Positions 15,465 through 24,680 of a stretch of DNA of 38,489 bases are shown here, piece after piece; position 1 is the stretch's first letter, and every line of letters begins with the position of its first letter. The stretch covers positions 1 through 38,489 of the forward strand of contig JAAFKI010000136.1 in assembly GCA_021399345.1 (NCBI GenBank). The letters are read 5' to 3'. The notes beneath the pieces were generated by a model. That model saw only the letters and a program-made list of their open reading frames with translations, did not search any database and had not been told where the DNA came from. The stretch is from Candidatus Heimdallarchaeota archaeon. GTDB taxonomy: Archaea; Asgardarchaeota; Heimdallarchaeia; Heimdallarchaeales; Heimdallarchaeaceae. The position numbers and the translations under genes are program-made.

Positions 15465-17375
15465 TTAAAGAATTAGATATTTCAGAGAAAGGAATCTGCA
15501 AACTTGACTAGTCTTTCTCAAAAGAATCAATACTTCTATTGGACTTTGATTATACCAACTGAAAACAATTACTGATTGTTCATTATTAATTGTGACTTCC
15601 TTGAGATAGAGTGATAATGGTGTTGTAAAATCAAACGAGAAAGGAATTAAGGAATTGTAATCAGTCATTTGAAGAGTAACTTTGGAACCATTTGTGTAAA
15701 TAGTATTATTAGCAACATAGGTTGTTGAATTCCCCCATAACGGATCTCCAGTATTTGGATTAGGCAGGAATCGAGGATAGTTAGAACTGGATATGTCTAT
15801 ACGTAACTTGTGACCTTCATTAAAAAGATAAGCTGTACTATCAAGTTTCATGTTTATTTCATAAATAGAACCTGGTGTAAGAAAATCCCAGTCAGATAAA
15901 CCGTTTCTATTTCTGGCTCTAATGATTGTATCAGTAATAATCATAGATCTATTGTCAGGATAGACGTCAATTAGTTTGACAGTAAAATCAGTATCTGTAC
16001 AATTTGAACTAACATAAAGAGAAACTTCAACTTGTCCTACAACAGTTTCCGGTCGTGTAAATGTAGGTGTAGTAAATCTCAAAATGTCATCTCTGGAATC
16101 TAAAGGTTGTTGATCATATGTCCCGGCAGGGAGAACTAAATTGCCTCCACCTATAGTTTGAACAGGATCATTAGGATCATATAAATACCACAAACTGTCA
16201 GCAGTTGATTCACTTGCTGTGGGTAGATTAGTGGCAAAAATAATAGGTGGAGGAATTAAACTTAAGTTAGAATGCATATATAGATCAACTGGCACAGACC
16301 AAGTTGGCCAAGATGGTGCTTGATACCAGTTATTTGCAAGATGGCTTGGATTATACTCCAAGGAACTCATGAGATAAAACATAACAGGAGGTAACATATC
16401 CCAGATAGTAGAATTATCTAATAACCATTTTTCAAAAACAGCATCAGTTGCTTTAATAACTATTCCAGGATTTTGATGAGGGAAGAGTATATCTCCAGTT
16501 GGAACTCCAAACATTCCAGCATGAACCCATGGACCCATGATCAGTTTAGCATTTCCCGCTGCACCTATACCTCCTTCAGTTTGATAACCTGTAAATGCAT
16601 CTATTGTACTTTGAGAGAAGATATCATACCATCCTCCCATGTGAATTGAAGCTGCGTTAATGTCAGAATAATTATTTCCAATATTCCCTTGTTCCCAAAT
16701 ACCGCCATACTTTTCATTCGTCTGTATTAAATCGAAAGTTGATTCAGGAAAACCATTAGCTTCTGCCCAAGGAATAATAAGCTCACTTCTCAATTGACCA
16801 CCTGTAAAAGCTGTAGAGTAAACATTCGGTGTTGCAACAATAGGGAATTGGCAAACTAAAGATTCTGGCGCATTAGGGGCCATAAGATATTGAGCTATAC
16901 CTAAAGCAGATAAACCCCAGTTGCCGATTTTACCATTACACCAAGGTTGGTCAGTAATCCAATTAAGGGTGTCATGGCCATCTGTTTGCTCAGATATAAA
17001 GGGAATAGTTAATTCTCCTTCAGAAGCATAGAACCCTCTAAAATCCTGCAAAACGACAATTATACCTATTTCTGCATAATAAGCAAGTGAACTAAGTGCA
17101 TTTTTATTGTACGGAGTTCTAGCAAAAATTACTGGTTTAGATTCGTTAATGTAAAGCGGTAAGTAAACATCAGTAGCTAGCCTAATTCCATCTCTCATAG
17201 GAATCATATAAGTAATTTTAGCATAATGATTAGTAATAGAACTATTAGCTGGATAATCCCATTGAAATAATTCAGAATGTGGAGCTTTTTTAGGAATAAA
17301 AATAACTAGAAGTGTAGTTGAAGTTGCAACAATAATTATTGAAGAAACGATTAGAGCAGCTAATTTAGTTTTCAC
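15465..17375 (-). CDS. secreted CocE/NonD-type hydrolase (X-Pro dipeptidyl-peptidase-like)
   Basis: A 636-residue serine hydrolase of the CocE/PepX family. An N-terminal hydrophobic helix (about 5-27, LAALIVSSIIIVATSTTLLV) anchors or exports it, so it should act outside the membrane. The alpha/beta hydrolase core shows MIPMRDGIRLATDVYLP, ARTPYNK, VLQDFRGFYASEGE and GNWGLSALG with nucleophile S156. D251 in GGWYD and H285 in GPWVH complete the triad in the positions used by cocaine esterase. The C-terminal half is a PepX_C-like jelly roll (RPETVVGQVEVSLYVSS). Substrates in this family range from peptides to esters and antibiotics. The start is GTG with a TATA box 22-30 nt upstream. It is divergent from the ABC permease. 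Confidence 0.92.
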   Translation of the reverse strand: MKTKLAALIVSSIIIVATSTTLLVIFIPKKAPHSELFQWDYPANSSITNHYAKITYMIPMRDGIRLATDVYLPLYINESKPVIFARTPYNKNALSSLAYYAEIGIIVVLQDFRGFYASEGELTIPFISEQTDGHDTLNWITDQPWCNGKIGNWGLSALGIAQYLMAPNAPESLVCQFPIVATPNVYSTAFTGGQLRSELIIPWAEANGFPESTFDLIQTNEKYGGIWEQGNIGNNYSDINAASIHMGGWYDIFSQSTIDAFTGYQTEGGIGAAGNAKLIMGPWVHAGMFGVPTGDILFPHQNPGIVIKATDAVFEKWLLDNSTIWDMLPPVMFYLMSSLEYNPSHLANNWYQAPSWPTWSVPVDLYMHSNLSLIPPPIIFATNLPTASESTADSLWYLYDPNDPVQTIGGGNLVLPAGTYDQQPLDSRDDILRFTTPTFTRPETVVGQVEVSLYVSSNCTDTDFTVKLIDVYPDNRSMIITDTIIRARNRNGLSDWDFLTPGSIYEINMKLDSTAYLFNEGHKLRIDISSSNYPRFLPNPNTGDPLWGNSTTYVANNTIYTNGSKVTLQMTDYNSLIPFSFDFTTPLSLYLKEVTINNEQSVIVFSWYNQSPIEVLILLRKTSQVCRFLSLKYLIL

Positions 17376-17627
17376 AAATTAAAGTAATATTGGTCCAATA
17401 TATTTTTTTGGGCTATTTTTTTTCTAATTATTCATAGCTTTTGGAAATTTCTTCATGGAGCTCATTCTTCATAGCAATGCTTAAACCTAGCCACATGACA
17501 AAATCCATTAGAATTCAACTTTCAATTTGAACATGTCATATAGACAAAAAACTTACTTTTTAATAACAGAGTAAAGATTCTTGTAGCACGTTACAAAAAA
17601 ATTATAAACCCATTAAGGTCATTCAAG
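17376..17627. promoter_or_regulatory. divergent promoter region, hydrolase and ABC permease
   Basis: A 252-bp AT-rich spacer. On the minus strand AAATATATT (17397-17405) is placed as a TATA box for the hydrolase GTG start. On the plus strand ATTATAAA (17601-17608), with AAGGTC (17615-17620), serves the permease ATG at 17628. I saw no further structure. Confidence 0.45.
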
Positions 17628-20600
17628 ATGATGCTAAAGAAAAAGAAGGAACTTGTATTTGTACTTCTAGTATTGATGTTAATACCAAACTTAATTTCTT
17701 CAGCTCAAGCAGCAGAAAACGAAGATTTAGTCTACTTAACAGATATAGTGTCTAATGGAGGAATACTTGAATCAGTTCCTTTGATAGATCGAGATGGGAA
17801 TTTACACACATTCCTTCATGTGAAAAATTCTCAAGGAAATAGTTTAGTACATTTGTATTACCTAGATGAAGAGACTCATTTTGAGATTATTGAGGAATTT
17901 GCCATTGGTGTTAAAATTCAATATTCTTATTCATCTGACATCAATATAGGTATTGTGTATTCTGTTGATAATGAACTAGGTGCTAGATATTTCTATCATT
18001 ATACATGGACAGAAGCCAATCAACAAACGAATGAAATTTTCTGGATATCTGGGGAGGATATTAGTGGCCAGTATGTCTCATTCTTCAAATTCCAATTTAT
18101 AGATAGAATCCTTCATGCTTTTCATAATATGTGGGATCATGAGGATATGATATTTATGGACATTCATTACTATCGTGGTTTCTTCACTTACGATTATGAT
18201 GTCTTCAGCATAGACGCTCCTGTATCAGGCGCAACGAATGTTATGGATATAACATTAGATGAAACAGAGCGAATTTGGTATGTTCATAGACTTGATCAGC
18301 AAACATTTGGGATAGGTACGGCCATATTAGATAATAATACAATGTATCCTCAGCAAACAAGAACATTTAGTGAAGTGCTCTATCCAGTTGATAAGATAGA
18401 ATTAAGAGAAAACTCTAATGGACTTTCTTATGTCTTTACGAATCCATCTGTTCTATTCTGGGGTATGATTAATAGTACACATATAACTGAAAATACAATT
18501 ACATCATTTTATGAAAATCCTGTAGATTCCTACTATTTTGATGATGGTTTAAACAGATCTGTGATTGTTGCTGAGTTAGTTGATAATGACTATGTGAACC
18601 TTTACTTCTACAGATATGTGAGTGGCCAATGGACTTTCTCTCCGATAAACTCAATTTATCATATTACCGAAGGATTTTTCTCTGTTTATCTAACGCCAAC
18701 AGATTATGTAGTACTTTACAATATAACCGTTTCTACAGACGATTACAAACCTGGGACTTCATTAAAATATAAAGAAGAAGAAGCTCTAGGATTAATTGTT
18801 CTTACAACTCTCTCTTTGGATTATACAACATATGTTGATGGATTAACTATATACAATCCCATAAAGGAATTTTTCACCAAACAGTGGTATATCTTTCTGA
18901 TGGCTATTGCTGGAGTTGCATTGTTAGGTGTTCTTATTTGGTTGTTTATCAAAAGAAGAGGAGATGAGATTGGATCTATTCTAACCGATGAACAGGTTGG
19001 ACATCATTCTAAAATTGTACTAATTTTAATGAATATTTGGAGAATTATTTCTAATACTTTCAGTACAGTATCTACTATTTGGTTCTCAAATAAGAAAAGA
19101 TCGATTCTAACTTTGGCAGGATTTATTATTACAGGATACTTATTGAGTTCAGCTGTGATTATCGCTCAATCAGAAGAATCTGCCATGATCAAGGCATATG
19201 ATCGTTCATATCCACTTTTCTCGGATAAAACTCCTTCAGCTAGTTTGGAAACTTCTCTACAGTCAAATATAAATGGTACATCAAATGTTTCGGCATCTTA
19301 TGGAACTAATACTGAAAAAGAAATACTAAATCTATATGATGGTCTAGAAATTGAAAAATATATCTCTGGTATTCAATCAAGCTTCTGGACAAATACGATG
19401 GTTTATGCTCCTGGATATTTTACTTATTTGCCCTACCAGTTTGTATCTCTACCTGATACTTGTGATGAGTTTATCAGTACAATGCTAGTGGAAGGGAGAT
19501 CACCAATAAATAATACAGAGGTAGTAATTGCAGAACAACTTGCAAGCAGAATAGAACTTGGTATCAATGGCACATTAAGCTTAATTGCTTCAACAGATAA
19601 TCCTGTTGATGAGGAGAATTACCTACTAAGTATGACTGTTGTAGGAATCTTTTCACAAATAAATTTTGCTCAAGTAAGACGAACAGCTGCTCATCTAGGA
19701 ATACCCTATGATGTATATGTTCTTGCTTCAGAAAATGCCTTTATTATCACTAAACAAAGTATATACTTTGATATATTATCCAAAGGTGGAAAGATGAATC
19801 TCTTTGTAAGGGGATACTTCCAGTTAGAGATGAATTTTGATGAATTCAACGTTGCAGAAAGGAATAATATTGTAATTGAACAAGAAACACTATTAGGAAG
19901 AGTTTATTCATTAACCTACGATAATTCTGCTATAGTCCGTGTAAATGATGAAATATCAGAATTCTTCCAAAGTTTTAATACTTACTATTTGAATAATATG
20001 GCTCGATTATTGATATTTGCAATACCCGCTATACTATTATCAATTTTCATGGTATTTGAATCTTCAGAACTTTTCTCAACGAGTTATGAACAAGAAATGA
20101 AAATTTTAAGAAGTAGGGGAATAAGTACTCGAAGACTTTTCTCGATTTATCTCACGATAAGAATAGTTGAAATTATTGTGGCAAGTCTATTAAGTTTTGC
20201 AATAGCATTAGGGACGGCAATTCCTCTAATTAGAATTAATGGATTTATCAGTTTTACAAATACTGATACACATTTAGTGGTAGGTAATGTTCCATCAATA
20301 CTTGGATTGGTGGCGGGGGTCTTGTTCATAATTTCTATCCCAAGGATAATTATTCTAGTTAGAAGAAAGAAAAAAATTGAAAAAGCACCAGTAGTTAGAA
20401 GAAGTTCTATCAAGAAAATTGACAAACATACAGCTAAAGGAGTAGCTTTAAAAACAATAGCCAAGAGTCAACAAGATGCAGCAAGAAAAGGTGTAAAATC
20501 AGGACCCGACCTTACTGCTCCAGAGGTAGTAGCTGCTTCTGTAATAATTGCCTTCTTTGTTGCAATAGTAAAATACAAATTAATTACCTGGAGAGATGTG

Positions 20601-21992
20601 TTCTTTTTATCACTGGGAATAGGATTACTTATTTACTTTTACAACCAATCTTTCATTTCGTATTATAATGCATCAATTAGTGACTTTACACTGAATCTTT
20701 TCCTTACAATTGCAGGAGCAATTTTTACGCTCTTAGGGTCCTTACCACTTATAATCAAATTCTTAGGACTTATATTAAGAGCTGTGAGTGTTGTAGTTTG
20801 GAAAGCTAAGAAAAGCAGGTTCAACTTCTCAATTGCTGAAATTGGAAAAGATATAAAGTATTTTGAAAATATCACATTAATTTTCTTATTAGTAGTTCTA
20901 ATACTAATTCCTGTACTAGTAGTACCTTATTCAAAAGAAACAACTCTAATAGAACAATCGTATTTTATAAATGGAACAGATGTGCGAATAGAAAATTGGG
21001 CCAGTATAGATGAAATAAGTGCGGAAGATATAGATGAAATAGCACAAGTTGAAGATTATACACACGTGGAGGTACATACCTTATATACAGGAATGTTTGA
21101 ACATACGAGACTAGTGGTTGTTAATACGACGTCGTTTTTAGAAACGGTAGAGAAACCTGCAGATCGAGTATCAAACATTCAATGGAATAGAATAAGACAA
21201 CTTGATGCAAACACGACAATTATCTCAGAGGCAATGTTAGAAGACTTCTATAAAGAGATAGGAGATAAATATGAATTTGCTAATCCTGATGTGCCCTGGT
21301 TAAGGCACTCTCTAACAATCACAGGAAGTTTTGATCTGTTTCCAATGTATTATTTTGAAGGAGATTACGAAGAAGATGAATATATGATGATAATATCAAT
21401 AGAAGCTTATGAGGTATTAGAGGATGTACTAGTGAGACGATTAAAAACAAGCGATGAAATGTACATAAAAACACACAACCGTAAAGATGCGCAATCAGTA
21501 GTAGACAAGCTGTTCGAAAAAGAACAGGATATGAAAGTGAAAACGGTTGAAGATGTGAAAGATAGTCTAAAAACACCATTGTATAATATATTTATCATAG
21601 AAATGATCTTGTCGCTATTTGTAGCTCTAATAGTACTAATGTTCTCAACATTTACAACGGCGATAAAGATACTAGAAAAGCGTGTAATAAAACATGACAT
21701 AATGAAGAAAATGGGGATAAACCCAACGAAAATAATAAACATGTCAGCTATACAAACGACGGTAGCAGCGATAATACCAGCACTAGTTCTGGGAGCAGCG
21801 GGGGGAATAGGCGTGATATATCCAACACTGAAACAGCTGAACTATGGAACTGAACAGTTCTCACTATATGTGAATTATCCAGTATTTATGTTAATAGCAA
21901 TATTTCTAGGAATACCAGCGCTGATATACTTAAGCTTGACATACTTCCTAAAAAGGGAATTTGCAAAATATTCTCCAACAATGATGGAATGA
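17628..21992 (+). CDS. giant MacB/FtsX-type ABC transporter permease with extracellular domain
   Basis: A 1454-residue permease. A signal sequence (about 1-29) precedes a ~390-residue extracellular domain rich in repeated beta hairpins with Asp-Gly turns and many aromatics, plausibly a propeller. A transmembrane helix follows at about 420-441, then another at 492-514 that begins a MacB-like periplasmic-type domain (515-790). The FtsX core helices lie at about 795-815, 845-870 and 890-910, with further helices to 1110 and a second FtsX set at about 1325-1440. This is the duplicated FtsX layout of lipoprotein-export or MacB-like systems. The ABC ATPase gene begins 7 nt after its stop. Codon use changes sharply in the last ~1 kb: all 16 Ile codons from 21660 to the stop are ATA. 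Cargo is unknown. Confidence 0.88.
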   Translation: MMLKKKKELVFVLLVLMLIPNLISSAQAAENEDLVYLTDIVSNGGILESVPLIDRDGNLHTFLHVKNSQGNSLVHLYYLDEETHFEIIEEFAIGVKIQYSYSSDINIGIVYSVDNELGARYFYHYTWTEANQQTNEIFWISGEDISGQYVSFFKFQFIDRILHAFHNMWDHEDMIFMDIHYYRGFFTYDYDVFSIDAPVSGATNVMDITLDETERIWYVHRLDQQTFGIGTAILDNNTMYPQQTRTFSEVLYPVDKIELRENSNGLSYVFTNPSVLFWGMINSTHITENTITSFYENPVDSYYFDDGLNRSVIVAELVDNDYVNLYFYRYVSGQWTFSPINSIYHITEGFFSVYLTPTDYVVLYNITVSTDDYKPGTSLKYKEEEALGLIVLTTLSLDYTTYVDGLTIYNPIKEFFTKQWYIFLMAIAGVALLGVLIWLFIKRRGDEIGSILTDEQVGHHSKIVLILMNIWRIISNTFSTVSTIWFSNKKRSILTLAGFIITGYLLSSAVIIAQSEESAMIKAYDRSYPLFSDKTPSASLETSLQSNINGTSNVSASYGTNTEKEILNLYDGLEIEKYISGIQSSFWTNTMVYAPGYFTYLPYQFVSLPDTCDEFISTMLVEGRSPINNTEVVIAEQLASRIELGINGTLSLIASTDNPVDEENYLLSMTVVGIFSQINFAQVRRTAAHLGIPYDVYVLASENAFIITKQSIYFDILSKGGKMNLFVRGYFQLEMNFDEFNVAERNNIVIEQETLLGRVYSLTYDNSAIVRVNDEISEFFQSFNTYYLNNMARLLIFAIPAILLSIFMVFESSELFSTSYEQEMKILRSRGISTRRLFSIYLTIRIVEIIVASLLSFAIALGTAIPLIRINGFISFTNTDTHLVVGNVPSILGLVAGVLFIISIPRIIILVRRKKKIEKAPVVRRSSIKKIDKHTAKGVALKTIAKSQQDAARKGVKSGPDLTAPEVVAASVIIAFFVAIVKYKLITWRDVFFLSLGIGLLIYFYNQSFISYYNASISDFTLNLFLTIAGAIFTLLGSLPLIIKFLGLILRAVSVVVWKAKKSRFNFSIAEIGKDIKYFENITLIFLLVVLILIPVLVVPYSKETTLIEQSYFINGTDVRIENWASIDEISAEDIDEIAQVEDYTHVEVHTLYTGMFEHTRLVVVNTTSFLETVEKPADRVSNIQWNRIRQLDANTTIISEAMLEDFYKEIGDKYEFANPDVPWLRHSLTITGSFDLFPMYYFEGDYEEDEYMMIISIEAYEVLEDVLVRRLKTSDEMYIKTHNRKDAQSVVDKLFEKEQDMKVKTVEDVKDSLKTPLYNIFIIEMILSLFVALIVLMFSTFTTAIKILEKRVIKHDIMKKMGINPTKIINMSAIQTTVAAIIPALVLGAAGGIGVIYPTLKQLNYGTEQFSLYVNYPVFMLIAIFLGIPALIYLSLTYFLKREFAKYSPTMME

Positions 21993-21999
21993 AGAAGAG

Positions 22000-23760
22000 A
22001 TGATAATAACAAAAGACCTAATTAAAGTGTACCACGATCCCTTGACAGAAGTAAAGGTTTCAGCATTGAGAGGGTTAGACCTCTATGTGAAGGAGGGAGA
22101 AGTGGCTAGTATCATCGGTCCTTCAGGTTCAGGAAAATCTACACTGATTAAGATTCTTTCAGGACTAGACAAACCCAGTGGAGGTACAATATATGTCGAT
22201 GAAATCAACATAGCAGAACTGGGTGAAAAACAGATGAGAGAGTTTAGGTACGGAAGAATGGGGATAGTAAACCAGTTCATAGGACAAAATCTACTTTCAT
22301 CATTGACACTAGAGAAAAATATCTTGCTACCAATGAAAATGAGATATGTAGCAAGAGAGAAAGCAAAGAAAGAGACAAATGAACTAATAAAAATGCTAAA
22401 TCTAGAAAAAATAAGAATGAATCCAGTAACAAAAGTTTCGGGGGGAGAAGCAGTGAGAGCAAGCATAGGTGTTGCAATAGCGAAAAAGCCCAGAATTTTG
22501 CTGGCAGATGAGCCAACTGGACAATTGGACACAGCTAACACAAATGATGTCGTAGAAACATTCAGAGATTTAAATGAGAATTATGGGACAACTATTTTGG
22601 TCGTGACCCACGATCTAAGATTCCGAAATGCTTTCAAGAAAAGCTACATCATACGAGACGGACGTCTTGTAGGAATGAACACTGATTTGGATAGAAGTGA
22701 ATTGGAGTTCATCATACGTCCACAAGAATCATCGCTTCAATCTATAATTGATAGTTCTCAGTTTGTTCGTGTTCCAGATGAAGTATATGTCAGTGGAAAC
22801 TACAAACATATAGTAGAATTTGACATTCATCCATCGAAGAAATTTTCCGTCATCTATAATCCTAATGAAGTTAATGCTGACGAAATTTATGAACTAATGA
22901 AGAAAACAGATGAAGATCAAGTTAATGAACTTATTAATGCAAATAATAAGCGTTCTCGTGTTTCTTTCAGTGAAGTTAAACCAATTCTAGAACAACAATT
23001 TGACTATCCCAAGAAGTCAGAGGAGATTATCGGAGTAGAAAATCTTAGCAAATCCTTTCCTGCTGGAAGAATGAAGAATGATGTTTTGAAAGATTTATCA
23101 TTCACTGTTAACAAAGGAGATTTCGTTGTTATCTCTGGGAAATCAGGTGCTGGCAAAACCACATTAATGAATGTAGTTTCTGGTGTCGAAGATCCAGATG
23201 ATGGTAACATTTTGATTAAAGATTTTGATATAGTAAAGGGTAATCTAAAAGATATAGCTGATTTCAGATTTCATGAAATTGCAATGATTAGTCAGGTCAA
23301 CAATCTATTTGATCAATATACAGTTAATGAAAATATGTTTATTCCAAGACTCTTCAATGATAGAACTGATGATCTTAACGAGGGCATTATGGACATTGCT
23401 AGAGATGTCGAGATTGATCATAAGATTACTTCTTATGCAGCAGAGTTATCGGCAGGAGAAAGACAAAGGGCAGCTTTATCAGTTGCTTTAGCAAGAAGAG
23501 CTCCTATAATTTTTGCTGATGAACCAAGTGCAAATCTTGACTCAAGACTAGCGCGAAATATCATTTCATTGCTTATGGAAACAGCTGTTAAATATGGAAC
23601 AACCATACTAATGTCTACACATGATTTGTCTTTAATTCGTCCAGGTTTTAGACTGATTCGACTTCAAGATGGTAAAATAATTGATGATTTAAGAGTTACT
23701 CCAGATAAACTAAGAGGAATTATTGAAGATTACTTAGGTGTTGAAATTGAAGATAACTGA
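22000..23760 (+). CDS. tandem ABC ATPase (two nucleotide-binding domains)
   Basis: A 586-residue cytosolic protein with two LolD/MacB-class ATPase domains fused in one chain. NBD1 has Walker A GPSGSGKST (40-48), a signature with S147 in VSGGEAVRAS, Walker B ADEPTG (D170, E171) and H204. NBD2 has GKSGAGKTT (380-388), signature LSAGERQRA (S484), Walker B FADEPSA (D507) and STHD. Between them a ~110-residue linker (about 235-345) is unlike a standard ATPase. The NBD1 signature lacks the usual QR pair, so the two sites may not be equal. It is encoded directly after the FtsX-like permease, and two NBDs fit a permease with two FtsX units, so one copy of each could form the complex. Confidence 0.94.
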   Translation: MIITKDLIKVYHDPLTEVKVSALRGLDLYVKEGEVASIIGPSGSGKSTLIKILSGLDKPSGGTIYVDEINIAELGEKQMREFRYGRMGIVNQFIGQNLLSSLTLEKNILLPMKMRYVAREKAKKETNELIKMLNLEKIRMNPVTKVSGGEAVRASIGVAIAKKPRILLADEPTGQLDTANTNDVVETFRDLNENYGTTILVVTHDLRFRNAFKKSYIIRDGRLVGMNTDLDRSELEFIIRPQESSLQSIIDSSQFVRVPDEVYVSGNYKHIVEFDIHPSKKFSVIYNPNEVNADEIYELMKKTDEDQVNELINANNKRSRVSFSEVKPILEQQFDYPKKSEEIIGVENLSKSFPAGRMKNDVLKDLSFTVNKGDFVVISGKSGAGKTTLMNVVSGVEDPDDGNILIKDFDIVKGNLKDIADFRFHEIAMISQVNNLFDQYTVNENMFIPRLFNDRTDDLNEGIMDIARDVEIDHKITSYAAELSAGERQRAALSVALARRAPIIFADEPSANLDSRLARNIISLLMETAVKYGTTILMSTHDLSLIRPGFRLIRLQDGKIIDDLRVTPDKLRGIIEDYLGVEIEDN

Positions 23761-23784
23761 TATCTTCAATTTTTATCCTTTTTC
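23744..23784 (+). terminator. hairpin terminator of the ABC operon
   Basis: AAATTGAAGATA (23744-23755) and TATCTTCAATTT (23761-23772) make a perfect 12-bp stem whose 5-nt loop holds the stop codon TGA; a T-rich tract (TTATCCTTTTTC) follows. It looks like a bacterial-style intrinsic terminator and marks the end of the permease-ATPase operon. Confidence 0.7.
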
Positions 23785-23847
23785 ATTTGCAGTTTGAAAT
23801 ATATTGTAAATCAAAAGAGAAAATATTACAGAATGAAACAGCTGATT

Positions 23848-24594
23848 TCACTTAATTTTTATGTCCGCAATAGAATCTACTATAACATCAGCATGTTCTA
23901 AATCTTTAGTTTCAGCTATACCTGAAAGAACACCAATGCAAGCCAAAGCTCCAGCATTCCTACCCATAAGTAAATCTCGATCATCATCTCCAACAACAAT
24001 GGATTTGCTAATATCTACATCAAGAACCTTACAACCATATTGGAGCATGTCGGGAGCTGGTTTAGCTTGATAAGGGGAATCAATATCCAAACCAAGAACA
24101 AGGTCAAAATAATCAAAAAGACCTGCACTAGCTAATTGTTGAGCTGCTGGTTCTGAACTGTCATGAGTAGATAACATCAGTTTAATATTTTTACTTCTTA
24201 ATGAATCCAAAAGAGTACTAGCTCCTTCAAAAGCTTCAACATATTCTGTAAAATCGATCAAATGATCAACCTCATCAAAAAGTTCAGCAATATCTTCTAT
24301 AGAGGAATTAATAGAAAATGTTCGGAGATATTCTCTAGTTCTGCGGATAATTTCAACACGCTCAATGTGGATAGGTCCTTTATGGTCTATTTCATGAGTC
24401 TCAGGATTAAGTCCCATTAGAGCAAGTAGCTCTTTATAATTCGCTTGTTTCAATCCATATTTCTCTAGAAGTAATTCAGCTCTTTTCTTCATAACAGGTT
24501 TATACATGTTGAGAGTAAGTACTGTACCATCTTTATCAAAGCAGCAGATTTCTACATCGTCAAACTTCTTATTTCCACAGATTATGGTGACCAT
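23848..24594 (-). CDS. HAD-family phosphatase (phosphoglycolate phosphatase-like)
   Basis: A 248-residue haloacid dehalogenase-type hydrolase. Motif I is CFDKDGT with nucleophile D20 and D22, motif II is MLSTHDSSEP, motif III the Lys in QAKPAPDM, and motif IV VVGDDDRDLLMGRNAG. An alpha-helical cap sits between motifs I and II (class C1 arrangement), as in phosphoglycolate phosphatase and beta-phosphoglucomutase. It would dephosphorylate a small phosphorylated metabolite in the cytosol; the actual substrate cannot be read. It lies between the convergent ABC operon and the large surface-protein gene, with 86 nt to the latter, and is probably transcribed independently or by read-through from the surface protein gene. 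Confidence 0.88.
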   Translation of the reverse strand: MVTIICGNKKFDDVEICCFDKDGTVLTLNMYKPVMKKRAELLLEKYGLKQANYKELLALMGLNPETHEIDHKGPIHIERVEIIRRTREYLRTFSINSSIEDIAELFDEVDHLIDFTEYVEAFEGASTLLDSLRSKNIKLMLSTHDSSEPAAQQLASAGLFDYFDLVLGLDIDSPYQAKPAPDMLQYGCKVLDVDISKSIVVGDDDRDLLMGRNAGALACIGVLSGIAETKDLEHADVIVDSIADIKIK

Positions 24595-24680
24595 ATGAGT
24601 GAAGAAATCAATATGTGCTTAATAACTTTACGTAATTAAGCTAATTAAATAAGAGAATGAAAATCCTCGAAAAAGAAAGG

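Noticed and set aside
22083..22541. 150-codon open frame opposite the ABC ATPase gene, and similar antisense frames opposite the permease and coiled-coil genes
   Set aside because: They mirror the strong coding frames on the other strand and have compositions such as long Ser/Phe/Leu runs with no recognisable motif.
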